Shown here: positions 46,535 through 56,824 of the stretch, in pieces
How the letters are laid out: each line of letters opens with the position of its first letter
How positions within the stretch are numbered: the stretch's first letter is position 1
DNA from: Bretschneidera sinensis
Lineage: Eukaryota; Streptophyta; Magnoliopsida; Brassicales; Akaniaceae
Reading direction: 5' to 3'
DNA: 64,000 nucleotides
NCBI GenBank assembly: GCA_023935145.1
Contig: CM043698.1
Coordinates: 75,542,001-75,606,000, forward strand
Translations under genes and position numbers: made by a program
Notes under the pieces: generated by a model
The model's input: the letters and a program-made list of their open reading frames with translations, nothing else
What the model was told of the DNA's origin: nothing
Database searches by the model: none

Positions 46535-47005
46535 ACTCAAGATTGATCAAAAAGTTGGTGCACTATATAAAGGGTCTCCTAGCTTCATACTACACAACAT
46601 AAGAAAAAGTTGTGACATACAAGTGATCGAGATACAAGAGAGAATTGTGTGAGAGTGCAAAGACACAAAACATAAGAGGGACTCATTGTAGAGAGGCTAG
46701 TGTAAAGAGAGAGTAGCATAGAATTGATAGAGAGCATTGTAATGGTTCTTATCATCTTCTTTCTTTTCTTCTTGGTTTCTTCAAGAACTTGAGCTTCTTG
46801 GAGAGGGGTTATTGTAATTGTAAAAGAACCATTGATTTAGTGCAAAGAGTTCAGAGGAACTCACGGGGACGTAGGCTATTGCCGAACCTCGATAACAAAT
46901 TTCTTGTCTTCTTTCTTTCTTCGATTTCAAATCTTTACAAGTCATTCTAGACTTGGGTGTTTGGAAGATCACCACCTAGGCATCTTGTCAAGGTGATTTC
47001 CAACA
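46535..47005 (+). repeat. K 3' LTR, second part
   Basis: Matches 4530-5027, including TATATAA at 46564-46570, and ends TTTCCAACA at 47005. Confidence 0.93.
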
Positions 47006-47010
47006 TCGGG

Positions 47011-47640
47011 CATGTCTGCTGCTGTACAGGAAAAAAGGTCCTGGTTTTCTCAGAAGATGACGAGCAGGGGTCTCCTAAGGTCTTCGGAGAGATTAGAGCC
47101 AATCTAGATAGTTCGAGAGGCATCCTCTCCGAGAGGTATTGCGGTTAGCTCTTCAACTGGCTGGCCCCATGGGTTTCTTCCTTCGTCGTTAAGGTCATCT
47201 AACTTGAGCACGAAATTCTTCATCCTTCGGCCTTCTCTTACTGCACTGAGATAGCAAGACTGAGAGATCTGCTGGTCCCCCCTAACTTCGCCTACTTCTC
47301 CCTCTGTTGGGAATTTCAATTTTAAGTGATATGTAGAGACAACCACTCAGAGCTTGTTAAGGGTGGGTTGGCTTAGGATCATGTTATATGACGAAGGCTG
47401 CTGAACGATCAAGAAGGAAGTCTGCACAGTGGTTACTTGTGGGGCTGTTCTTGTGGTCACCAAGAGGATTATGTTGTCCTCCGTAAACACTGGGTCCCCT
47501 GAGAAGCCATAGAGCTGGGTGGAGACTTGCTCCAACCGAGAGTCTCCCAACTGCATCTGCTGGAAAATGTTATAGAACAGGATGTCGGCAAAACTCCTAT
47601 TGTAGACTAGGATGTGTCTGACCTCGTGTCATGCGGAGTC
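47011..47640 (-). pseudogene. Element D protease and linker to RT
   Basis: Minus strand: ILVYNRSFADILFYNIF, then STQLYGFSGDPVFTEDNIIL, SFLIVQQPSSYNMILSQPTL, VVSTYHLKLKFPTEGEVGEV, DQQISQSCYLSAVREGRR, up to the RT start (NQDLFSCTAADMPG). The family's active site reads V-D-N-G-S-S. Here it is V-Y-N-R-S-F, so the catalytic Asp (codon at 47602-47604) is lost and the protease is dead. A stop lies just before 47104. Confidence 0.8.
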
Positions 47641-48179
47641 TCGACTCCTTCCAGATCCTCATTCGAAAAGGTGATAATCATGTCTGCCTTTTATCTTTTG
47701 TTGGGTCTGGTGATTGAAGCTATGGACATGATATAAGTCTTTTTGCGGCTCCTGGAAGGGCTCCCTACCGTGGGCCCCTCACAGATGGTTTTAATGATCT
47801 TAGCCGTGATGGTCTCTGGTTTCTTCTGGCTGGGTTATCTGCGGCTTGGTCTGGGACTCTTTCGAGTAGGCCGAACCATCCTCTCCCGATTAGAGGGGCA
47901 CTAGGGACTTCCTTGGGGTCAGCCAACGAATCTCTCCGACTGGAGTCCAGTGAATTCTTTTAGCTGCCCTCTGTTGATGAGGGCTTCTATCTGGCACTTT
48001 AGTGCCAGCCAATCTTTTGTGTCATGCCTGTAGTTCTTATGGAAACGACACCATTTCCCATTGGTCCTCATTGAGGTGCAGCGGTTTGGGAGGCCACTGC
48101 AAGGCTACCTTGTCCTGTGTCTACATCAAGACATCAGTTCTAGATGCGTTGAGAGGAGTAAAACCTCTGAGGGGTCTGG
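47641..48179 (-). other. Element D gag-protease linker, degenerate
   Basis: Minus-strand text includes YIMSIASITRPNKR and ADMIITFSNEDLEGVETPH, typical of the Tat gag-protease spacer. A zinc-knuckle-like stretch is expected around 48000-48060 (CRFHKNYRHDTKDW in minus text). Frames are broken. Confidence 0.6.
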
Positions 48180-49000
48180 GGACCCTCAGTCTCTATTTTC
48201 GGAAGGGTCGCTTGATGAGCTCCGTACATGGGCTGGTAGGGCCCTTCTTTTTTTTTTAATATCCCCTTCCCGCTCTCTTCGAAAGGCCTGGTCATCCTCC
48301 GCCAGCATATATTTCTCGGCTCGGGCCAAGATTTCATTCATGTCGCCAGGTGGCCGCCTGGTGAGCTTTGAGCTAAAGACCCCAGATCTCAACCTATTTT
48401 TGAATGCCAGCATTTGGACACTAGGGTCGAGGTCGAGAATCTCCCAAGCTGCTGAATTGAATCTTAATATGTAGGCTTGAATCTTCTCCCTTGTCAACTG
48501 GACAATATTAAATACGGACTCCGAGGTCTTCTTGGGACTTTTACTGCTAAGAAACTGTGAAGCGAAGGCATAACTTAGCTCTTTGAATGTGCAAATGCCT
48601 CATGGTTTGAAATGAGAATACCACATTCCGGTTGCTTTCTTAAGCATGAGGGGGAAAGCTCGGCACATCATTGGATCGGAATGCCTGTGGAGCGCTATCG
48701 TCGTTTTATAATACAAGAGGTGGTCCACGAAGTCTGTAGAACTATTGTAAGGTTTGATCTGAGGCATTTAGAAGTTCGAAGGGAGGGGGGCCTCAAAGAC
48801 CTCCTAAGTGAAGGGAGAGTCCTAGACGTTGAGCTCGTCCATGACACTATGGCTGCGGCCCTTGAGCACTTCGTTGATTCGTCCTTCCATGTCCTCTATT
48901 CGCTTACCGAGGCCCTCGTTGCTCTCGAACGAGGGTCTTTCTCTAGGTTTGGCGATCTGGGGTGGGACTTCACCGTGGAACATCTATCGATGGGGAACCT
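48180..49000 (-). pseudogene. Element D gag (Retrotrans_gag)
   Basis: Minus strand: GRINEVLKGRSHSVMDELNV, PIMC-like MMCRAFPLMLKKATGMWYSH, CTFKELSYAFASQFLSSKSP, then the 103-codon frame with AYILRFNSAAWEILDLDPSV, QMLAFKNRLRSGVFSSKLTR, RPPGDMNEILARAEKYMLAE and DDQAFRRERE (48186-48497). This is the Tat-type capsid region. Stops occur at about 48603, 48780 and 48815. The N-terminal start was not located with confidence. It lies between 49000 and the primer site at 49308. Confidence 0.8.
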
Positions 49001-49307
49001 GCGGCTGGCTGACTTGGTGTGGTGAGGTTTCGATCACGACGATGTAAGAGAAGGCTGACTAGCCCCTCCACGAACCTCTACAGCCAGGTCGGCCACTAAT
49101 CGAAAGAGTTCTGTGATTTGTGCTTGTAGTGTAAACACATTACGGTGTGCATCAAATTCAACTAAGGAACTTAACCCAGACCGATGGGTATGGGTACTGG
49201 CCCCTGCTGCTCCTTTACCGGCGTCCTTGGCAGTGTGTTTGGGCGGTATAACAACGAATGAGTTCTTTAGATTTCTTTGCTTCTACTGTTTAGAAAGAGA
49301 TGGTGGT

Positions 49308-49325
49308 TTCCCACGAACAGTGCCA
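49308..49325 (-). other. Element D primer binding site
   Basis: Minus-strand TGGCACTGTTCGTGGGAA. It resembles the TGGCGCCGTCTGTGGGAA site common in Tat-type elements and lies just inside the LTR end CATCAACA. Confidence 0.65.
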
Positions 49326-49328
49326 ATC

Positions 49329-49982
49329 TGTTGATGCCAAAAATGTGTCAGCTGAGTTGGAGGTCGAGCCTTGAAGGAACCTGCACAGGGAAGAAAAGAT
49401 GAGTTAGGGGGTCGTTGGAGGGGGTGCCTCCGAGGATGCTCCTAGGCTCTTGTTAGAGTGGGATCAAATGTATATAGGTGACGAGCACTCTCTTTTTTAG
49501 GTTAAGAAAAGTCTGATCGTTTGGAATGGGCACCTGAGTCTTTTTATAGGGCTTTGAGGTGGCCTTTTACCCAGGGCGGTGATAACGTGGAGTCCTAACT
49601 TGGTTGGGCAATGATGCCTAGGAGGCCCAGCTGGGTGGCCTGGGGTCGTTCATTGTGCTTTGTCTTGCTATCTTGGTTAGGAGCCATCTATGTATAAGGT
49701 GGCCTTTAGGCCAAGGGCGGTTGGTGACCTGGAGTCCCAACTTGATTGGGCAATGATGCCTAGGAGGCTCAGCAAGGTGGTCTGGGGTCGTCCGTTGTGC
49801 TTCACCTTGCTGTCTTGGTTAGAAGCCGTCTATGTATGAGGTGGCCCTTAGGCCAGGGGTGATTGGTGACTTGGAGTCCCAACTTGATTGGAGCTTGGAT
49901 CCTCTGTGTGTCGACCCGTTGCCTACCCTTGCGGTGGTCCACGTGTCATCTTCTTATTGGATGTGTATTTTTAGCAATATCA
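49329..49982 (-). repeat. Element D 5' LTR (right border approximate)
   Basis: Begins on plus with TGTTGATGCC (LTR end on minus) next to the primer site. The outer border near 49976-49982 is chosen where GC-rich sequence gives way to AT-rich and a terminal CA occurs (AGCA or ATATCA). The partner LTR is outside the window, so I cannot confirm it. It holds a tandem repeat and a TATA box (TATAAAAA minus, plus 49541-49548). Confidence 0.6.
49556..49890 (-). repeat. 141-bp tandem repeat in D LTR, about 2.4 copies, upstream of TATA
   Basis: The units start near 49556, 49697 and 49838; GGGCGGT at 49574, GGGCGGTT at 49715 and GGGGTGATT at 49856 show a period of 141. Each holds CCCAACTTGATTGGGCAATG and GATGCCTAGGAGGC. 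The array ends eight bases before the TATA box on the minus strand, the position of U3 enhancer repeats. Confidence 0.8.
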
Positions 49983-50770
49983 AAACGATTGACTAGTTGG
50001 TTTTTACATGAAATGATTGGTAGGTTTGCTATTATTGCAGTACCTTCACTTGTTGCAGTTGGAAAAAATCTTGGCTGCATCGTGTGCAAATCAAAAGAGA
50101 TTTGTACCAATTGAAAACTTGATTGGTAATATCTGAGAACTTCACAAATAGTGTTAATTGAGTATGTACGGATATTACTAATGAAATTCTTAAAAATTAC
50201 CAATCAAGTTTTCAACGACATTTTCACCTGTTACAGTCAAGAATTTCTCTTACAATTGATTAAGTATCTTTAAGAATGCAAAATGTTTAATTGCAATGGC
50301 AAATTATTACAGTTAGTGGGCCAAAACGACTTCACCATTTTTCACTGCACAACTCTCCCAATGAAATATGATCCTCATGAAATCAACATATAAATCCTCC
50401 AGATTTTAAGATTCCACACTAAAATTGTATCATGTTTACTGCAGAAACACCACAATTTTCATACTGATACATCCAATAGCTAAACGACACATGGACAGCT
50501 CTAGGTCCAGTAGTAAGATGACACGTGGACGACCCTATGACCAATAGCAAGACGACACGTGGATGGCTCTAAGTTCAACAACGAAACGACATGTGGGCAG
50601 CCCTATGTCCAACAGCGATACAACACGTGGGCATTTCCCTGACCAATGGTGAGATGATATACAGACAAGCTATTGACGAACCCACTACCATTCCCGGACA
50701 CCCCTGCATAGACCTGGAAGCACAATTCCAGGGAATACTGTTCTCGGACACCCCTGCCCAGACCTACAAG
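49983..50770. other. Unassigned AT-rich stretch between D and B
   Basis: I recognise no coding sequence. The left half is AT-rich with a self-similar pair, ATCAAGTTTTCAACG near 50203 and CAATTGAAAACTTGATTGG near 50108. The right half has the 34-bp array, then a repeated phrase GGACACCCCTGC (50697, 50743). It may be host DNA or the U3 of another lost LTR. Confidence 0.4.
50473..50656 (+). repeat. 34-bp tandem array with CCAAT and ACACGTGG, about 5.4 copies
   Basis: The units start at 50473, 50507, 50541, 50575, 50609 and 50643, an exact 34-base period. Consensus is CCAATAGCAAGACGACACGTGG plus about 12 bases (written here as CCAAT, nine bases, then ACACGTGG). Three copies keep ACACGTGG and two read ACACATGG or ACATGTGG. 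CACGTG is the plant G-box, and ACGTGG is the ABRE-type core. Confidence 0.85.
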
Positions 50771-52066
50771 TGATAGGTGCTTAAATATTCATATTTAAGC
50801 CCCCTTATTTACATTTGTTAGGTCCTTAGTTATGTTAATTTAGTATGTTTTACTTCATTTGTGTGTTTTACATGTTTTTATAGGGTCTTAGAGAAAAAGA
50901 AGCAGTTTTGGCACTTCAAGGAATAAGCCTGGAAATCCTAGAGCAGCCTTTGGTCAAAGTGCGATCGATCGCAATGTTGCATGTGATCGAGCGCACACAT
51001 GAAGCATCGAGCGCAACACTGCGATCGAGCGCACATGTACGGGCGTGAATAGTAAAACGCCAGAATCCTATTTTGGAAATAAGAGAGTTTTTGCATTTTT
51101 GGAAGTTAGGGTTCCAGAGCCTCCCAAGACTACTCAAGCTCTATAAATACACCTGTAAAGCACACACAATCGAATCACTTCTTAGAGGGAACACTTCTTT
51201 TATCTTTTACTTGGAGTTGTAAACTTTGGGAGAGAATTAACGCCTTTTCTCTCGAGTTTATTCTTCTCTTTATGTTTAGTTTATATATGATGTTTATCTT
51301 AGACAGCATGTGTAACTAACTTTCTTATAGGGCTCGATTGAAGCCCTAGTTATGCTTTCTCATATATTTATTCATTGATAAAATCTTTGCCAATAGTCTT
51401 TATTATGTTGCTTAACTTGATTAATGCTTGTGCTTATTTAAAATTCCTCATATATATGTGTATGGCCAATGTATGCATGTGGTATGGATTGGTTAGTTAG
51501 GTCAATTTGGATGATCGAGTCTTGGGTCTAACATTAGTAACAAAAGATATTCACACCAGATTCTTGGATTAATCAACATGGAAAACCAGGAGTAGATACC
51601 ATGCCCTAAGTCTCATGTGGTTGTTGATTTCCATAAATATTATGCTTTCTTAAGGAATAACTCATGCAGATACCATGCTGAATCCCTTAAGGAAGAAAAG
51701 AGTTAGAGTAGATACTATGCCTAACTCGTTGCTTAGGGAAATCAATAGCTTAAGGAGTAGATACCATGCCCTTAGGTTGGCGACCATTAGGTATACATGA
51801 TAAGGCTAGTGCACTGATACATTATACAATTGGGAAAGTATGACTAGTGGTGGATATCATCCTATGTCTTTATTATTATCAAATCACATTCAACAGTTAT
51901 TTATTTCTTTTTACTTTGAAGAAACTAATTCTAAAACCGAACTTTACCAATCCCTGTGGAGATGATCTTGCATTTGCACACTATACTACACTGTTGACCT
52001 TGTGCACTTGCAAGTAAAACGAGTGCGATTATTTGCTTATTTATTTAGGTGGATAATCGTTCAACA
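50771..52066 (+). repeat. B 5' LTR
   Basis: 1296 bases. The partner sequence at 63384-64000 matches from GTGCTTAAATATTC onward. Contains the GCGATCGAGCGCA array and TATAAATA (51142-51149). Confidence 0.93.
50960..51149 (+). promoter_or_regulatory. B LTR promoter: TGCGATCGAGCGCAC array and TATA box
   Basis: Array 50960-51034 with TGCGATCGATCGCA, TGTGATCGAGCGCACAC, CATCGAGCGCAAC and TGCGATCGAGCGCACATG. TATAAATA lies 107 bases later. The 3' LTR has its array at 63567-63680 and TATA at 63788-63795. Confidence 0.55.
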
Positions 52067-52072
52067 AGTTTT

Positions 52073-52090
52073 TGGCGCCGTTGCTGGGGA
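52073..52090 (+). other. B primer binding site (tRNA-Asp type)
   Basis: TGGCGCCGTTGCTGGGGA, six bases after the LTR; one base from TGGCGCCGTTGCCGGGGA. Confidence 0.85.
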
Positions 52091-52242
52091 TTGCGCTAAA
52101 ATTCCTTTTAGAATTACTTTTGCTTAATCATTGTTATTATTACTTTATTTTCTGTTTACCATCTTTGTTTTTCATCAAAACCTAATCAATTTGTTTTCTG
52201 TTTCAGGCACATCAAAGCCTAAATCACACTTTCTGTGATACT

Positions 52243-52279
52243 TGCGATCGATCGCAGCCTTCTGTGCGATCGAGTGCAA
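52243..52279 (+). repeat. B leader copies of the LTR motif
   Basis: TGCGATCGATCGCA and TGCGATCGAGTGCA lie between the primer site and the gag ATG at 52346. They are copies of the U3 motif outside the LTR. B' has the same at 58823-58898. Confidence 0.75.
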
Positions 52280-52345
52280 TTATGGCAGAAAGTCACCCGT
52301 GCAGTAGAGGTGAACTGCTGCACTGAAGTTGGTTTGACCTAATTT

Positions 52346-53224
52346 ATGCACGAATTTCGATCCCAACATCCAACATTCTTTCCCCTTGACCCCGAGCTTG
52401 AACGGACCATCCGACAAAGGCTTAGGGACAACTTCGAGGAGAACAGAGAAGAAGTCGAGAACGAAACACCAATGGCGGAATAGCTTGAAAACCAGCAACC
52501 ACCTGCATGAGTACCGATGAAGCACTCATTCATCCCACGGAACATTGATCAACCATCATGCATTGCATATCAACCTAAGGCGGTATGAAACTATTACATA
52601 TCTCCGCAAATATTGAATGCTTTTACTCACTTTAGTGGTACTCCTAATGAAGATCCACACTTGCACCTATGAGAATTTTTCGATCTTTGCAAGTTCCAGC
52701 ACATACAAGGCCTAGACCAAGAAGGAATAAGGTTAATTTTGTTCCCTTTTTCCTTGAAAGATAATACTAAACTATGGTATAATTCTTTGCCTGCAGTTTC
52801 CATCCACACTTGGGACGAGTTGGCAAGCAAGTTCCTGAGGAAGTTTTTCCCAGCCCAAAAGACGAGGCAAATGAGGAAGGAGATCCAGTCCTTCCAACAA
52901 AAGGATGGGGACCTCTTCTTCGAATCATGGGGACACTTCAATGAGCTACTACTCAAATTCCCACGCCACAACTTGCCTCAAGATGAATTGGTACAAGCCT
53001 TTTATGAAGGTTTGAATGACACTAACAAGAGTATTGTTGATTCAGGTTATGGAGGAGTGTTGATGGAGAAAAACAGCGAAGAAGCGATGGAGCTCTTTGA
53101 AACCCTCAGCGAACACACTCAGTAGTTCTCCTCTCGAGGTAGACATGTAACCAAAGGTAAAGATGTGTATAAAGTAAATCTGAATGGAGGATCTTCCCCT
53201 CAAATAGCAGCATTGGAAAGGAAA
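52346..53224 (+). pseudogene. B gag capsid part, degenerate
   Basis: The ATG at 52346 (MHEFRSQHPTFFPLDPELER) is collinear with B' 58964. In-frame stops occur at codons near 52481, 52508, 52587 and 52669 before the open stretch 52739-53125: LFPFSLKDNTKLWYNSLPAV, FLRKFFPAQKTRQMRKEIQS, FNELLLKFPRHNLPQDELVQ and EEAMELFETLSEHTQ. Another stop follows at 53123. A frame change near 53224 leads to the next part. Where B' is intact, several B stops are TGA or TAG in place of CGA or CAG. Confidence 0.85.
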
Positions 53225-53232
53225 TAGATTTA

Positions 53233-54885
53233 TTGGTAAAAGCCATGGCTGCTCGAAATGCCTCATCCAACCTACCATCTACCCCACTCCAAGTATGTGC
53301 AATATGTTCCCAATACGACCATAATACTGATACTTGTCCTTTGTATTCACCTGCAGATACAGAACAAGCAAATTATGTGGGACCTAATAACTATCCGCCA
53401 AAGAACAACCCTTATGCAAACACATACAACCCTGGATGGCGAAATCACCCGAATTTCTCATAGAGCAACAATCAGAATAATCAAGGACAGTAACGAAACC
53501 CCCAGCCCACTGCTCATGCTACTCCTGAACCAAAGAAGAACGACCTCAAAATTCTTGTGAGACAACTGGCCACTCAGCAGCAGCAATTGATGACATCACA
53601 AGAATAGTTCATAACTCAGCAAAGACAAATCACTGCAACACATGAGCAACCAATTCAAAGACTAGAGGTACAAATGGGAAAACTAGCTAAAGAGCTCAGT
53701 GGCAGAAAGCAAGGAGAGCTCCTAGCTCAAACACTACCCAACCCTGGAGGGCATCAACAACTGAATGCTGTGACAACCCTGAGAAATGGAAAGATCATAG
53801 GCATCGATGAGCCTGCACGAGCATCTTCTGACAAAGCATCCACCGCTAAGGTAAGTGAGATGGAAAAGGTAAATACACCCCCACCATTTCCTCAAAGGTT
53901 GGTGAAACCTAAGAAAGAGACCAAATTGATTGATATTTTTGAAACCTTGAAAAAGGTAGAGATTAATATTCCTTTGTTAGATGCCATTAAACAAATTCCT
54001 GCATATGCTAAATTTCTAAAAAATTATTATACTAGCAAAAGGAAGTTTCAGGAACATGAGACTGTTGCCTTAACCGAAGAGGTAAGTGTTGTGCTTTTAC
54101 GAAAATTACCACCTAAACTAAAATATCCAGGTAGTTTTACTATTCCTTGCAGGTTAGGTGACCAGCTGTTCGAGCATGCACTATTGGATCTAGGAGCGAG
54201 TGTCAACCTACTACCATACAGTGTATATAAGACACTAAGTTTGGGGGAGCTTCAACCAACCTCCATCACTTTGTAATTAGCTGACAGAAGCATCAAACGA
54301 CCGAGAGGTATCCTTGAGGACGTGTTGGTAAGAGTAGGTAAATTTATTATACCTGCTGATTTTATAGTATTAGATATGGAAGAATGTACTCTGCCAGTGC
54401 CTCTCCCCATCATACTAGGATGCCCCTTTATGATAACTGCTGACACTAATATTAGTGTAAAAAGAGGCATTGTCACTATGAGGGTAAATGATGAGGAGAT
54501 AGAATTTCAAGTATTTAATACATTAAAATCAACCAATAATGATAATGAATATTCTAATGTGAGCTTCATGCAAAGTGTTGTTGAGAAAACTTCTTAGGTC
54601 CATCACACCACTACATTGGAGACCATCCCCAAACTTGAGGATACAAGAGTGAACATTAGGCCAGAGGAGGACAGTGTGATTAAAGACATCAATACAGCTG
54701 CACACCTCCTCAAGAACACACCACAACCTTCAAGTAAGTATGTTCTTCAAATTGACCCTCCTGCATATACTAATACTACTTTTCCTTACTTTATTGACCA
54801 GGAATCAAAAGTAGCGATGAAGCAACTATCAAGGGCACTTGAACCACCTGATGGAGGCTCTAAGTGCCCCCTTCAACGAGAGTAA
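53233..54885 (+). pseudogene. B gag C-terminus, protease and pre-RT linker, one frame with stops
   Basis: All pieces are in the same frame. First the zinc knuckle CAICSQYDHNTDTC (CX2CX4HX4C), YNPGWRNHPNFS, stop 53461, stop near 53605, then a coiled coil and GGHQQLNAVTTLRNGKIIGI. The pre-protease linker is LLDAIKQIPAYAKFLKNYYT. Protease follows: FEHALLDLGASVNLLPYSVY, stop near 54274, LADRSIKRPRGILEDVLVRV, IPADFIVLDMEE and PIILGCPFMITADTNI. A stop at 54595 precedes the linker (KYVLQIDPPAYTNTT, KVAMKQLSRALEPPDGG). The frame stops at 54885 where RT should begin. Catalytic DLGAS is intact. Confidence 0.85.
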
Positions 54886-55699
54886 CACTGTATCAAGAGA
54901 GTGCTTGAGACATTTCACATTTGCCGATCATGTAACTCAAGTGTCTCTACTGAGGTTAGTGGTACTAAGGCCACTAACACATGGTAAGGTTATATTGTTC
55001 CAAATTTGTCATTTTTCAGCTAAAGTAAGTTTTTATTTTTGCCCATGCACACTGCTTGATCAATCGCACCATTCAATGCGATCGAGCATAAGAGTGCGAT
55101 CGAGTGCACCAGTCAATGTGCTCGAGTGCACAAGTGCGATCAAGCGCACTCAGTGTGCGATCAAGCGCACTCAGTGTGCGATCGAGCGCACTCGTGGTAG
55201 AAGGTTTAGCTATAAGTCTGAAAATTTTTACTCACTCTCTTCACTGTTCACTCGCACTTTCCCATTACAATCCACCTATCATTTCACTCAGCTCACTCAC
55301 TCGCACTTTGCCACCACTCCCCATCACCACAGTCATCCACCATCACCACCGTCACCAACCATTACCACCACATACAACCTCCCCAGTCCACATCCCCTTC
55401 ACTGCACAAGGTACCCATTTTTTTGTTTATACGCATAGATTTTTCATGTTTTAGTATAAACTTCCTATATATAACTTATTTTGTGAATGATTAGAGCTTG
55501 TTTTGCTTGTAGGAGGTTAGGAATGAATTCAAATCCTCAAGACCAGAGCTTGGCTTTTTAGTGCACACCACCTGTTCGAAGAAACGCCTGACCGTGTGCG
55601 ATCGAGCGCACGATTGTTACAATCGAGTTCATAGTCTAGTGTGCGATCGAGCGCACCTATTTGAGATCGATCGCAAATTAGACAGAAGTAAATAGCAGC
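54886..55699 (+). promoter_or_regulatory. Candidate internal promoter and leader intron of B third ORF
   Basis: Array 1 (55057-55191) has seven or more copies of the LTR motif, e.g. GTGCGATCGAGTGCACC and TGTGCGATCAAGCGCACTCA. Twenty bases later comes a TATA-like TATAAGT (55211-55217), then a C/T-rich leader (TTACTCACTCTCTTCACTG). A candidate intron runs 55411-55512 (AAG|GTACCC, TTGCTTGTAG|GAGG). Array 2 (55595-55675) with GTGCGATCGAGCGCACC follows, then the ORF at 55700. The layout parallels C 30095-30836. No RT or integrase text is seen, so the deletion joint lies near 54890-55050. Function is inference. Confidence 0.45.
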
Positions 55700-56824
55700 A
55701 TGCCCAAACCATCTGTTTCCACCTCCGATGCATCCAGCAACCGTGCCTCGTCATCCTAGCCCAGCATCGAGCAACGAGAGCTCTTATTCGAGACCGCCTT
55801 CGCCATCGATGACGTATTCAGGCACATGGACACCACTCAATGGGCCGTCCAAGAATTTAGACATTGAGGGTTGAAGAGGCTTTTTAAGTCGGTTTGCTCG
55901 ACTGCTTACACCCAGCTCGTGGTCCAGTTCTATGTGAGCCTATCTTTTGACTGCAGCAGACCGAGAGTCCTAACTTCTTCAGTTCAGGGCACACCTGTAG
56001 AGGTGACTAGTGTCGATACAGCCACTGCTCTTCATTGCACTGACGAGTCCTCTCTGGAGGACACCAATATCGAGGAACAGTCGGATTCTTTTGCCCTGGC
56101 TGAGATTATTACGGATATGTGTGTTGGTCAATACACCGACAGACACAACAATGCAGCTAGCCGGTCAAAGTTGCCTCTACGACTTTGGCTTGTCGACACT
56201 ATCCTTCAGTGCAATGTGTGTCCATTGGGGCACAAGACACAGCGAAGAGACCAGTTTTTACAAACTCTATATGCCTTCCACAGAGGTCACTGGTACTCTA
56301 TTCCGGCGGTTATATGGAGCCAGTTGCACAAATTCTGGGATCACGTCCATGGCTGGCAGACCACCACGGCCAATGCATAGGGTCTCCCTTTCCCATTTCT
56401 ACTCTCCTACATACTCAAGAAGAAATGGATTAAGGGGACCACCAACGACGGACCAATGCGAGAGCATCCCTTCTTCGGGAAGGCTCAGTGGACACATAGC
56501 CTCTCGCACATGCCTCGAGGACTCCCAGCACCTGCTCTAGCAGCTGAGAGAGTTGAAGAGGATTGTGTGGAGACTAAAACCCCTGTCGTTAGCCCAGTAC
56601 AAGAGGAGGACCATCCGGACATGGGACCCACCGAGTCCCAGCACTTTCTAGCTGAGTTGTCTTCCTTCCGAGGTGAGGTCTCTGCCGCTACCACGCTCCT
56701 GCATCAGCACATAGATAGTTTGGAGGCACAATTTGCACGACAGAAGGCTACGCTACAGGCTATTCATGATCGCCTACCTCTGGCACCCGGTACCTCTTCG
56801 ATTGCACCACCTGATGATCAGTAG
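55700..56824 (+). pseudogene. B third ORF (plant transposon protein-like), three stops, no frameshift
   Basis: One frame of 374 codons from ATG 55700 (MPKPSVSTSDASSNRASSS). Stops at 55757, 55865 and 56378, and the stop that ends it follows PPDDQ. Recognisable text: QRELLFETAFAIDDVFRHMD, KSVCSTAYTQLVVQFYVSLS, DSFALAEIITDMCVGQYTD, LLYA-like FLQTLYAFHRGHWYSIPAVI, and HPFFGKAQWTHSLSHM, then an acidic stretch and a coiled coil (HIDSLEAQFARQKATLQAIH). Collinear in position with C 29292-30094 (VVREFYAN versus LVVQFYVS). No catalytic motif or membrane span is visible. The function is unknown. Confidence 0.6.

Larger units (their letters stand above)
4147..47005 (+). mobile_element. Element K: Ty1/copia retrotransposon inserted in D's RT
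   Basis: LTRs start TGTTGGTATT and end TTTCCAACA. The left LTR is 4147-5027 and the right LTR is 20813-21294 plus about 46530-47005. The TSD is CCGGG (4142-4146) and TCGGG (47006-47010), with one mismatch. Domain order gag, protease, integrase, RT, RNase H defines Ty1/copia. Without the two nested insertions, A2 at 6274-18384 and A' at 21295-46529, K is about 5.5 kb. All ORFs carry stops, frameshifts or deletions. Confidence 0.95.
1..49982 (-). mobile_element. Element D: Tat-type Ty3/gypsy retrotransposon, split by K, left end outside window
   Basis: Two blocks, 1-4146 and 47006 to about 49982, read on the minus strand as one element: 5' LTR, primer site, gag, protease, RT, RNase H, a second archaeal-type RNase H, integrase, then an opposite-strand ORF. 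The RT reading frame joins across the K insertion (ADMPG before it, ISLEVIMHKLNVDP after it). Dual RNase H and an extra antisense ORF between integrase and the 3' LTR are known Tat-lineage traits. Base composition is clearly more GC-rich than the elements inserted in it. Every domain carries stops or frameshifts, which fits D being the oldest layer. Its 3' LTR lies to the left of base 1. The right LTR edge near 49982 is an estimate from the composition change and a terminal CA. Confidence 0.85.

Noticed and set aside
48002..49334. Plus-strand ORFs of 70-137 codons
   Set aside because: Antisense to the recognisable gag of D; the minus-strand text matches Retrotrans_gag.
49983..50470. Possible host gene fragment between D and B
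   Set aside because: Only short ORFs, no recognisable domain, AT-rich with local inverted similarity.
50473..50656. Regular 34-bp repeats as a possible CRISPR array
   Set aside because: The units are head-to-tail without unique spacers, and the surroundings are plant retrotransposon DNA.
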